Part shown: positions 8,024 to 16,543 of the stretch, piece after piece
Layout: each line of letters opens with the position of its first letter
How positions within the stretch are numbered: the first letter of the stretch is position 1
NCBI GenBank assembly: GCA_016928555.1
Contig: JAFGKM010000091.1
Span: forward strand, 1 to 34,639
Source: Candidatus Omnitrophota bacterium
Lineage (GTDB): Bacteria; Ratteibacteria; UBA8468; B48-G9; JAFGKM01
Length of the DNA: 34,639 bases
Direction of reading: 5' to 3'
The notes under the pieces: generated by a model
Database searches by the model: none
What the model was told of the DNA's origin: nothing
What the model saw: only the letters and a program-made list of their open reading frames with translations
Position numbers and translations under genes: made by a program

Positions 8024-10390
8024 GTGAAAAAAGAAAAAATGCTTTTACGCAATGCAAAATGGTTTTTCGGCGAAAAGCCGGACGGCTGTCTGCAGTGGGC
8101 AGCCGAAGAAACATCGCGGCTTGTAAAAAAGTTAACCGGAGGTTGTGCGAATGTTGATGATTCAGAGGGTAGGGAATTCCGGATTATCGTGGGTTCACCC
8201 AGGCATAACTCTTCAGTAAAAGCCATGAACTTCCCTGAATTGGGGGAGAGTTCTGTTTTCGGCAGTGACGGCTATATCATACGCTCTGCCGACACAGATG
8301 GCCTGCCGGCCCTCTATATCGCCGGACAAAACGACCGGGCCGCAATGTACGGGCTTTTTGCTTTTTTTGAAATGCTCGGCTGCAAGTTTCTCTTAAGTCG
8401 GGACATAGTGCCTGACGTCAACCCTGAACTGGTCATTATTCCTGTAGATATTGCCGATGAAAGCAGAAATTTATGGCGTGCTTTTTTTCTTGGATTTTGT
8501 TTTGTCGGGAACTCCATAATGTCACTTAAAGAGTATGAACAGCTCTTCAGGCAGATGGCCAAGATGCGGATGAACCGCGTTATTTACTATCTCTTTGAAA
8601 ACGAACCGTTTATGGATTATTCATATTCCGGCGAACGCAAGGTGGTTGGAGATGTTACCCACGTTGATTCGGCCTGCATGTCTCTCGGGCGCCAGGATGC
8701 CGGGACATACAGTGTATCGGATATCATAGCCGGCCGCGAAAAATTTGACAGGGAGTTTGTGTCGCCGCTGGAATTTCAGCAGGCGCGGACTTCCTCCGAG
8801 ATTCTTGATACCGGCCGCGCGTTTATGCAGGAACTGATAAGTCTGGCTTCGCGGTGCGGTATAAGCACATGGATTTCATTTGATTCCACGTTTGTATCCC
8901 TGAACATGGCCAAGTATACGCGGCGCATGGCAAGACCTCATGAACTTTACTGCACCCTGACGAGTTTTACGGACCGGGTCGTGGATAAAATCAACCGCAA
9001 CAGGATTGAGACCATCGTGAAAAATTATCCGGACATAGAAGGGATATTTTTCCAGATTACAGAAGGCGCTTACGAAGATCCTTACCCGGACAGCCAGGAA
9101 ATTGTCAACCGCCTGTGGCCCGAATATCGGGAAGCTTACGAACTCCTGAAAAAACACTGGGGCAAGTGGTGGAAAGGGGAAGAGAAGCAGAGGACGTATA
9201 TGCGAAGCGATATTTGCTTTGTGGAAAGAATGAAAAAAAGCATAGATGCGGCCCGCGAGGTAAAACCTGACTTGCGATTGGGAGTGCTTACCGTGTGCAA
9301 GGCATATCTGCTGACATATCTGGATAAAATATTGCCGAAAGATATGCCGTTTGTGGATATTGAATCGCAGTCGCTGTGGACGGTGGATGGCGCTCCTCTG
9401 CACCTTTTTCAAAGGATGAAAGGGCGCGAATGCATTCCCGTTGCCCGGGCGTATGACGACGGTTCGCTTGCGGGCATGCAGTTTAACCTTAACCTTTATC
9501 AGCGCGACGGATTCCTTGCCTCGCGCAAGAAAAACGGAACCGCCGGGTTGTGTATCCAGGTTACGCATGTTGCCGGCAACGACCATAACGTCAGATTCCT
9601 GGCAGAGGGCGTGTGGAAAGAAAATTTGTCCCCTGAATCCTTTTACAGGGATTACGCAACGGCGGTCTTTGGCAGTGATTCGGCGGAATCCGCGATGGAG
9701 GCGTTTGATATTCTTGAAGAGAATGAAGTAGCTTTAGGAGGCAGGGGGTTGAAGAACATGCCTTACAGTTTAAATCCTCCGGAGGTAAGCATGGTTCGCG
9801 CTGCGCGGAACCATCCGACGCCGTTCTTTTCTTCACCATGGGGGGAAGCATCGGTCCGCCTGCTTGAAGAGAGAGCAGAGAAGTTTATGCAGTCTATCGG
9901 CCGGCTTGATAAAGCCCTTGCCTGGTTTGATATAGCTATGAAAACATGCAGAGCAGAGGGGAAAAAGGAACTTGGATATCTGATTGGCAAGACACGGGCC
10001 TATCGCTGTCATCTGTTGACACTGTGTATTCTTAAAGATGCATATGCTCTCTATGTCAAAGCTTTTGCCGGGAATGATGGAAAGAAATATGCGGTTCAGC
10101 GTGAAATCCTGCACAAAGCCCTGCTGGAAATTGTCAAAGCCGAGGATAATGCCATGGAATCGGCAAGAGAGTTTGCCGATTCTGTAAATCATCCGACGGA
10201 TCTTGCGGCGGTGTGGATGATGAATCATGTTATAATTGCCTGCCAGGTATTCCGGCAGTTTACAAGTAATGTCTTAGCTTACCATGAAGGCAGGGAATAC
10301 TGGAGCAAGGTGGATTGGGATTCACTGTATGATACGAGTCCTTTTCCAACCTATCAAATAGAGGGGCAGGATACGCTCGTGTTGGGTTAA
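8024..10390 (+). CDS. glycoside-hydrolase-like protein (alpha-glucuronidase N-domain/DUF4838-like), cytoplasmic
   Basis: WAAEETSRLVKKLTGG and NDRAAMYGLFAFFEMLGCKFLLSRDIVP pattern typical of GH67/GH115-type N-terminal domains, followed by a large helical/TIM-like region; no signal peptide; GTG start. Confidence 0.6.
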   Translation: MKKEKMLLRNAKWFFGEKPDGCLQWAAEETSRLVKKLTGGCANVDDSEGREFRIIVGSPRHNSSVKAMNFPELGESSVFGSDGYIIRSADTDGLPALYIAGQNDRAAMYGLFAFFEMLGCKFLLSRDIVPDVNPELVIIPVDIADESRNLWRAFFLGFCFVGNSIMSLKEYEQLFRQMAKMRMNRVIYYLFENEPFMDYSYSGERKVVGDVTHVDSACMSLGRQDAGTYSVSDIIAGREKFDREFVSPLEFQQARTSSEILDTGRAFMQELISLASRCGISTWISFDSTFVSLNMAKYTRRMARPHELYCTLTSFTDRVVDKINRNRIETIVKNYPDIEGIFFQITEGAYEDPYPDSQEIVNRLWPEYREAYELLKKHWGKWWKGEEKQRTYMRSDICFVERMKKSIDAAREVKPDLRLGVLTVCKAYLLTYLDKILPKDMPFVDIESQSLWTVDGAPLHLFQRMKGRECIPVARAYDDGSLAGMQFNLNLYQRDGFLASRKKNGTAGLCIQVTHVAGNDHNVRFLAEGVWKENLSPESFYRDYATAVFGSDSAESAMEAFDILEENEVALGGRGLKNMPYSLNPPEVSMVRAARNHPTPFFSSPWGEASVRLLEERAEKFMQSIGRLDKALAWFDIAMKTCRAEGKKELGYLIGKTRAYRCHLLTLCILKDAYALYVKAFAGNDGKKYAVQREILHKALLEIVKAEDNAMESAREFADSVNHPTDLAAVWMMNHVIIACQVFRQFTSNVLAYHEGREYWSKVDWDSLYDTSPFPTYQIEGQDTLVLG

Positions 10391-10465
10391 TCAGCTGTTT
10401 GACATTTCCCCTGAAAACTGCGCCAGTTATAATTAGAGTGTAGCCGAAGTAAAAAGGGCAGGTTG

Positions 10466-10834
10466 TCACTGGGTTTTGTCCACGGCGGAGAGGATTTTTT
10501 TATAGGTCGCTTCGCTGATGACATGCTCAATCCTGCAGGCGTCGTTTTTTGCGGCTTCTGCAGGAACCTTCAGGACATCCCTTAAAAATTTTACTATTAC
10601 GCGGTGTTTTTTATGTATTTTCTCCGCCGCTGTTTTTCCTTTTTTTGTAAGTTCCACATAACTGTACTTTTCATGGGCGACGTAGCCGTTGTCCGCAAGT
10701 ATGTTTATGGCCGAGACAACGGAGGGATTTTTAACGTTGAGAAGTTTTCCTATATCCCTTATCCTTGCATTTCCGTGTTCCTTTTCAAGCATGGTTATGG
10801 CTTCAAGATAATCTTCAAGACTTTGTGTCAGCAT
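10466..10834 (-). CDS. DtxR/MntR-family iron-dependent repressor
   Basis: MLTQSLEDYLEAITMLEKEHGNARIRDIGKLLNVKNPSVVSAINILADNGYVAHEKYSYVELTKKGK; RBS taggaggg; start trimmed from ORF-track 10885. Confidence 0.9.
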   Translation of the reverse strand: MLTQSLEDYLEAITMLEKEHGNARIRDIGKLLNVKNPSVVSAINILADNGYVAHEKYSYVELTKKGKTAAEKIHKKHRVIVKFLRDVLKVPAEAAKNDACRIEHVISEATYKKILSAVDKTQ

Positions 10835-10844
10835 TGGCACCCTC

Positions 10845-12833
10845 CTAAAAAAACCTGAATATCTGGTAAAATAATACTGCCGCAACCCATCCGATGAACA
10901 GCGACCATGCCGTCGCGAATGCCGCCCATTTCGCCCCGGCCTCCTGTTTTATCACTGCAACCGTTGCAAGGCACGGAATGTAAAGAAGGGTCATAAGCAT
11001 GAAAGCATAGGCGGAAACCGGAGTGAAAAGTTGGGACAGCGATGCCGCAAGCGGCTCACTCCCTCCCATTACCGTCCCTAACGTCCCCACGACGAGTTCT
11101 TTTGCCACAAGCCCGAATAATAGCGCCACGCCGGCCTGCCAGAAGCCGAATCCGGCGGGTTTCAACAGCGGCGACAGCATCCTGCCTATAATGCCGGTGA
11201 AACTGTTCTCGCTCGCGTACTCTGCGGAAAGGGGAAAATAACTCAAGAGCCATACCAGCACAACGCCCGCGAATATCATTGAACCGGCTTTCCTCAAAAA
11301 CAGGTAAGAGCGCTCCCATGCAGAGATTAACATTCCTTTTATGTCGGGCGCATGGTACGGCGGCAGTTCCATTATGATGGGTATTGTCTCTTCCCGGAAA
11401 AACGCCGATTTGAACAGTTTGGCCGTCAGCAGGCCCATTAACAGTCCGATGATGTAAAGCGAAAAAAGCACCGTCCCCTGGTATTTTTTAAAAAATATTC
11501 CGGTAAACAGCAGGTAAACCGGAAGGCGCGCGGAACAGCTCATGAAAGGAAGCGCCATTATGGTGATTATCCTGTCTTTCTTTGTTTCAAGCGTCCTTGT
11601 CGCCATGATTGCCGGGACGTTGCATCCGAAACCGAGTATCATCGGTATGGCGCTTTTGCCGTGTAAACCTATCTTATGCATCAGCCTGTCGGTGACAAAT
11701 GCCGCCCTCGCCATGTATCCCGAGTCTTCAAGGGCTGCAAAGATGAAAAACAGAAGGAAGATGTTGGGCAGGAATACCAGCACCGAGCCTACGCCCGTTA
11801 TGATGCCCTCTCCCACCAGAGACGCGCTCCATTCCGGCAGATGGAGGAAATGAAGGAGGTTTATGGCATTTGCGGCGAGAAAAGAAAAGAACCTGCCGAG
11901 CAGTTCGGTAAACGGGCCTCCCCAGTTAAAAACAATGCTGAACGTCAGCCATATGAAGAACAAAAAGATGATTCCTCCGAAAAAACTGTGGGTGAAAATC
12001 CTGTCCAGCCGGCTGGTAAGTTCAATTTTCTCTTCAATGAGGTCTTTTCTGGAAGAACATTCCCTGGTGACTCCGTGTATGAAGCCGTATCTTCTGTCCA
12101 TGAGGCAGTCTTCAATCTCGGGGAAACGCTTATCCGCCGCCTCCAGTATCTCTTTGATTTTACCGTAAAAGTCCGTACTGCTTACCCTGTTTATAAAATC
12201 AGTGTCTTTTTCCAGCAGCCGTATTGCAAAAAATCTGGAAGGGTAGGGGGAAGAAAAGTCCTTTACCAGATTTTCAAGAGACGCTATTATCTCCTCCAGT
12301 TCAACCCCGTAATTTATCCTTGATGTTTTTGGGTTTTCTTCCCGCACTGTTTCGTAAACAACTTCCTTCAGTCCGTCTATTCCCTCCTTTCTGCTGGCGA
12401 CTGTTTTGACAAATCGCGCAGGTATGATTTTTTCAAAATTTTCGGTATCTACTGTGATTCCTTTTTCTTCGGCGATGTCGTACATGTTGAGGTCTATGAC
12501 GACCTTCTGCTCCAGTTCAAGAAGAAGCGTTACGAGATAAAGGTTTCTTTCCAGATTTGATGAATCTACGATTGTAACAACGGCATCGGCTTTTTGCTTG
12601 ACAAGTATATCCCTTGCAATCTTTTCGTCCTCCGAAAAAGATGTCAGGGAGTATGTGCCGGGCAGGTCTATGACTCTGAAACGGATATCCCTGTAAGTAA
12701 AATACCCTTCCTTGACTTCAACGGTCACTCCGGGCCAGTTTCCCGTTTTCTGGCGAAGTCCCGTGAGAGCGTTGAATACGGTGGTTTTGCCCGTGTTGGG
12801 ATTGCCTGCGAGAATGATAACCTTTTCTTCCAT
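10845..12833 (-). CDS. feoB: ferrous iron transport protein B
   Basis: GNPNTGKTTVFNALTG P-loop, DLPGTYSLTSFSEDE, C-terminal Gate/FeoB membrane regions. Confidence 0.97.
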   Translation of the reverse strand: MEEKVIILAGNPNTGKTTVFNALTGLRQKTGNWPGVTVEVKEGYFTYRDIRFRVIDLPGTYSLTSFSEDEKIARDILVKQKADAVVTIVDSSNLERNLYLVTLLLELEQKVVIDLNMYDIAEEKGITVDTENFEKIIPARFVKTVASRKEGIDGLKEVVYETVREENPKTSRINYGVELEEIIASLENLVKDFSSPYPSRFFAIRLLEKDTDFINRVSSTDFYGKIKEILEAADKRFPEIEDCLMDRRYGFIHGVTRECSSRKDLIEEKIELTSRLDRIFTHSFFGGIIFLFFIWLTFSIVFNWGGPFTELLGRFFSFLAANAINLLHFLHLPEWSASLVGEGIITGVGSVLVFLPNIFLLFFIFAALEDSGYMARAAFVTDRLMHKIGLHGKSAIPMILGFGCNVPAIMATRTLETKKDRIITIMALPFMSCSARLPVYLLFTGIFFKKYQGTVLFSLYIIGLLMGLLTAKLFKSAFFREETIPIIMELPPYHAPDIKGMLISAWERSYLFLRKAGSMIFAGVVLVWLLSYFPLSAEYASENSFTGIIGRMLSPLLKPAGFGFWQAGVALLFGLVAKELVVGTLGTVMGGSEPLAASLSQLFTPVSAYAFMLMTLLYIPCLATVAVIKQEAGAKWAAFATAWSLFIGWVAAVLFYQIFRFF

Positions 12834-12846
12834 ATCTTATCACCGG

Positions 12847-13089
12847 TCAGAACTCTTTCCCTTTTTCTGGACTTTTCACCACCATTATATTCACCGCCAT
12901 TCCCTGACCCACTCCTATTCTTGAACCGTATTTTTTAAATATGACGGGACCGGGCGCCGGCTTTGTTATCTCTATCTCGTCCCCGGTAAAAACACCTAGG
13001 ATGGTAAGGCGTCTTTTTGCGCCCGGGCATGCGGAATTTATACTTACAATCTTATATTTACCCGTACCTGCTCTGGTAAGCGGCAGCAT
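12847..13089 (-). CDS. feoA: ferrous iron transport protein A
   Basis: SH3-like FeoA: LGVFTGDEIEITKPAPGPVIFKKYGSRIGVGQGMAVNIMV; adjacent to feoB. Confidence 0.92.
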   Translation of the reverse strand: MLPLTRAGTGKYKIVSINSACPGAKRRLTILGVFTGDEIEITKPAPGPVIFKKYGSRIGVGQGMAVNIMVVKSPEKGKEF

Positions 13090-13113
13090 TTTTCACCCCG
13101 CAGAAATTGGATT

Positions 13114-13140
13114 AAGTTAGTTTAAGCTAATAAAGTTAGT
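13114..13140. promoter_or_regulatory. candidate DtxR-type operator upstream of feoA
   Basis: TTAGTTTAAGCTAA (13117-13130) imperfect palindrome, 6/7 pairs; two direct AAGTTAGT copies (13114-13121, 13133-13140) 19 bp apart. Confidence 0.55.
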
Positions 13141-13148
13141 CAGGACTT

Positions 13149-13177
13149 ATTCTACTTCTTTTCCCCCCTCCTGTCAA
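13149..13177 (-). promoter_or_regulatory. sigma70-type promoter TTGACA-N17-TAGAAT for feoA-feoB-dtxR
   Basis: Minus strand -35 at 13172-13177, -10 at 13149-13154, 17-nt spacer. Confidence 0.6.
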
Positions 13178-13236
13178 CACAAGCTTAAATTTGATATTAA
13201 GGTGCAATTAAATGATTTCATAATTCCAAAGACAGG

Positions 13237-13449
13237 TTATTTGGGGAGGAGTTGTTCCGCCTCGTCCTTCCTTTCGGCAGGAACGAGTATCTTTATCTGG
13301 CCGAGTCCGTCAAGCGTCATGCCGTACGCCTTTCCTATGGCTTCCTGTTGTATAAATACAGGAATGCCTTCGGATTCCAGCAACCCCTTTATGATAAACG
13401 CTTCAGCGGGGGTTTTGGGATAGCTTACTGCAACCCATTTTTCATCCAT
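13237..13449 (-). CDS. DUF2007-like small protein (putative signal-transducing)
   Basis: WVAVSYPKTPAEAFIIKGLLESEGIPVFIQQE...IKILVPAERKDEAEQLL. Confidence 0.75.
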   Translation of the reverse strand: MDEKWVAVSYPKTPAEAFIIKGLLESEGIPVFIQQEAIGKAYGMTLDGLGQIKILVPAERKDEAEQLLPK

Positions 13450-14525
13450 TAGCCTTCTTTCACGAATTTTGCCAGCAGGTCTCCCACTTCGCTTGTCCCC
13501 ATGCCCATCTTGCCGGCCTCAAGGCTCTTTATGAATCCTTCGCCCGTGGCTTTTATCACGGCTTTCTCTATCGCCGCCGCCGCTTTTCCCTCTCCGAGGG
13601 TTTCAAGCATCATTCCCCCGGCGGAGATGGTTGCTATGGGGCAGGCGATGTTTTTCCCCGTATATTTCGGGGCGGAGCCGTGTATGGGTTCAAACATGCT
13701 TACGCCTTCGGGATTTATATTGCCTCCCGCCGCTATGCCCAGGCCGCCCTGCGTCATGGCCGCAAGGTCGGTGATGATATCCCCGAACATGTTGTTAGTT
13801 ACCAGCACGTCAAACCATTCGGGGTTCTTTACCATCCACATGCAGGTGGCGTCAACAAAAGCAAAATCAAGCTTTATATTCGGGAATTCGCCGCTGAGCT
13901 CCCTTGCCGTCCTTCTCCACAAATCCCCAGAGTGAGTCAGGACGTTGGCTTTATCCACGACGGTAAGCGTCTTCCTTTTATTTCTCTTGGCAGCGTATTT
14001 GAAGGCGTATCTTATGCATCTTTCAACGCCCTTTCGCGTATTTACGTCCAGCTGGGTGGCTATCTCGTCCTTGGTCCCCTTTTTAACGCTTCCGCCTATG
14101 CCGCTGTAAGCCCCTTCGGTGTTTTCTCTTACCACGACATAGTCAATATGCTCCGGGCCCTTATCTTTTAAAGGATGCCACACTCCCGGGTAGAGCTTTA
14201 CCGGACGCAGGTTTATATACTGGTCAAGCTCAAACCTTATGCGCAGGAGGATTTCTTTTTCAAGTATCCCGGGTGCGACATCCGGATGTCCTACCGCTCC
14301 CAGGTATATGGAGTCAAGCTTCCTGAACTCGGTTATTGCGGAATCAGGCAGAGTCTCGCCCGTTTTAAGATACCTGTCCCCGCCGAAGTCGTAATCGACC
14401 GTTTCAAGCGAAAATCCGAATTTCTCGGACGCCGCACGCACGACCTTCATTCCGGCGCTGATTATTTCAGCCCCAATCCCGTCGCCCGGGATTACTCCGA
14501 TTTTATATGTTTTTCCTGCACCCAT
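13449..14525 (-). CDS. leuB: 3-isopropylmalate dehydrogenase
   Basis: KIGVIPGDGIGAEI..., YVVVRENTEGAYSG, VTNNMFGDIITDLAA; in leu cluster. Confidence 0.93.
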   Translation of the reverse strand: MGAGKTYKIGVIPGDGIGAEIISAGMKVVRAASEKFGFSLETVDYDFGGDRYLKTGETLPDSAITEFRKLDSIYLGAVGHPDVAPGILEKEILLRIRFELDQYINLRPVKLYPGVWHPLKDKGPEHIDYVVVRENTEGAYSGIGGSVKKGTKDEIATQLDVNTRKGVERCIRYAFKYAAKRNKRKTLTVVDKANVLTHSGDLWRRTARELSGEFPNIKLDFAFVDATCMWMVKNPEWFDVLVTNNMFGDIITDLAAMTQGGLGIAAGGNINPEGVSMFEPIHGSAPKYTGKNIACPIATISAGGMMLETLGEGKAAAAIEKAVIKATGEGFIKSLEAGKMGMGTSEVGDLLAKFVKEG

Positions 14526-14989
14526 TTCATCAACCCTCCGGTTTTTATTATTCCCTGTAAAAATTCAGGGTATTTTGCAAATTTATACTCTTTTTTGCCG
14601 GTTATGTTTTTTATCACTCCGTTTTCAAAGTCTATGGAAATCTCGTCCCCCTCGTTTATTTCTTCCGCTTCGGGGAGCTCAATTGCCGGCAAGCCGATAT
14701 TGATGCAGTTTCTCAAAAATATCCTCGCAAAGCTTTTTGCGATTACCGCGGAAATGCCGCATCCCTTGATGGAAATCGGCGCATGCTCCCTGCTTGACCC
14801 GCATCCGAAATTCTCGCCCGCAACGATAATATCGCCCTGGTGCACTTTCCCCGGAAAATCCGGCATTATCGTTTCCATGCAGTGGGCGGCGAGTTCTTTG
14901 CCGTCGGTGGTATTAAGATACCGGGCGGCAATGATGTCGTCGGTGTTAATATGGTCTCCGAACTTCCATACGCGTCCGCTTGCTTCCAT
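14492..14989 (-). CDS. leuD: 3-isopropylmalate dehydratase small subunit
   Basis: VWKFGDHINTDDIIAARYL, GENFGCGSSREHAP; start trimmed to MEASGRVW; overlaps leuB start. Confidence 0.93.
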   Translation of the reverse strand: MEASGRVWKFGDHINTDDIIAARYLNTTDGKELAAHCMETIMPDFPGKVHQGDIIVAGENFGCGSSREHAPISIKGCGISAVIAKSFARIFLRNCINIGLPAIELPEAEEINEGDEISIDFENGVIKNITGKKEYKFAKYPEFLQGIIKTGGLMKWVQEKHIKSE

Positions 14990-15029
14990 GATATTGCCTC
15001 CGCTGTAAAATTTTTCCTCGTGTTCCATA

Positions 15030-15053
15030 CGCAACCTGAAGAGTTGCGGCTAC
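15030..15053. repeat. short hairpin repeat CGCAACctgaagaGTTGCGgctac
   Basis: Perfect 6-bp stem; related in form to the 22343 repeat. Confidence 0.5.
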
Positions 15054-15132
15054 CGCTTTTTCAACTCCTGCCGGTAGTCGCAAGTCCCTCCTATGCCAAG
15101 GTTTTGAAGGGCATGCTTTAGCCTGTGCTTTT

Positions 15133-16386
15133 TTATATCATGTCAGGGTGGCAGATTTTGCCCTTTACCGCACTGGCGGCGGCTACTTCGGGGTTTGAAA
15201 GGTAGACATAACTCTCGGAATGCCCCATCCTGCCAATAAAATTCCTGTTTGTCGTGGCTATGGCAACCTCTCCCTTGCCGAGGACCCCCATATGCCCGCC
15301 CAGGCAGGGTCCGCATGTCGGAGGGCTTATCACGCATCCCGCGTTGAGGAATATCTCTATCAACCCTTCCTTGAGCGCCTGTCCGTAAATCTTCTGGGTT
15401 GCCGGTATGATTATGCACCTTACTTCGGGATGCACGGTTTGCCCGTTCATTATCCCTGCCGCACGCCTCATATCCGTAATCCTTCCGTTTGTGCAGGAGC
15501 CGATAACCGACTGGTCTATCTTTACCTCGGAAAACTCCTCAACGTTTTTGGCGTTTGACGGCAGATGTGGCGCGGAAACCTGAGGCTGTATTTTACCCGC
15601 ATCTATCTCTATTGTCTTCTCGTATTTTGCGTAGGCGTCGCTCTTGAGCTTTATTTCCTGCGAGCGCCCGGCTACTTCCTCCAGATACATCTGGGTTAAT
15701 TCATCCGGCGCGATTATTCCGTTTTTTGCTCCCGCCTCTATTGCCATGTTGCACATTGTGAAACGGTCGTCCATTGGAAGGTTGCTTATCGTTTCTCCCG
15801 TGAATTCCATGGATTTGTAAGATGCCCCGTCAACGCCTATTCTGCCTATCGTGTAAAGGATAAGGTCCTTGCCTCCCACGTACTTGTTTCTCTTTCCCGT
15901 ATAGTTGAACTTTATGGAGACGGGCACCTTTATCCATACCCTGCCGGTAACCATTGCCGCGGCTATGTCAGTGCTTCCCATGCCTGTTGAAAATGCTCCC
16001 ACAGCCCCGTATGTACATGTATGGCTGTCAGCCCCGATGATAAAATCACCCGGCAGAGTCAGCCCCTCTTCCGGCAGGAGAGCGTGTTCTATTCCCACCC
16101 TGCCTATCTCGTAGAACCTGACCTTGTGCGCCTTTGCAAACCGCCTAAGCGTCTTTACAAGTTCGGCGCTTTTTATGTCCTTGCACGGAGTAAAATGGTC
16201 CGGTACGAGAACAATCTTTTTCGGGTCAAAGACCTTTTTTGCGCCCGCTTTTTCAAACTCCTCTATTGCCAGAGGAGCTGTTATGTCGTTTGCAAGAACA
16301 AGGTCAACCCGGCTTTCCACGAATTCCCCCGCGCTAACGGACTCTCTGTCAGAATGCGCGGCTATTATTTTTTCGCTTATCGTCAT
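15133..16386 (-). CDS. leuC: 3-isopropylmalate dehydratase large subunit
   Basis: GADSHTCTYGAVGAFSTGMGSTDIAAAMVTG, VIGSCTNGRITDMR, GPCLGGHMGVLGKGE. Confidence 0.95.
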   Translation of the reverse strand: MTISEKIIAAHSDRESVSAGEFVESRVDLVLANDITAPLAIEEFEKAGAKKVFDPKKIVLVPDHFTPCKDIKSAELVKTLRRFAKAHKVRFYEIGRVGIEHALLPEEGLTLPGDFIIGADSHTCTYGAVGAFSTGMGSTDIAAAMVTGRVWIKVPVSIKFNYTGKRNKYVGGKDLILYTIGRIGVDGASYKSMEFTGETISNLPMDDRFTMCNMAIEAGAKNGIIAPDELTQMYLEEVAGRSQEIKLKSDAYAKYEKTIEIDAGKIQPQVSAPHLPSNAKNVEEFSEVKIDQSVIGSCTNGRITDMRRAAGIMNGQTVHPEVRCIIIPATQKIYGQALKEGLIEIFLNAGCVISPPTCGPCLGGHMGVLGKGEVAIATTNRNFIGRMGHSESYVYLSNPEVAAASAVKGKICHPDMI

Positions 16387-16467
16387 TTACCCCGAACTCT
16401 CCTTTTTTATACCCTCATGGTGAGGGGTTCCCGATTTATCGCTTATTGCTTTATCATCCCTTCTTTT

Positions 16468-16543
16468 AAATCCTCCCCAACCCTCCTTTTTCTAAGGAGG
16501 GAGTTATCTCCCCCTTTGCAAAAGGGGACTTAAGGGGGATTTA
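16468..16543. repeat. two-hairpin REPIN-like intergenic element
   Basis: AAATCCTCCCCAACCCTCCTTTTTCTAAGGAGGG and inverted partner CCCCCTTTGCAAAAGGGGACTTAAGGGGGATTT; related units at 24626, 29866, 31433. Confidence 0.75.

Noticed and set aside
8876-9586. 236-aa minus-strand ORF
   Set aside because: Shadow ORF opposite the 788-aa glycosidase-like gene.
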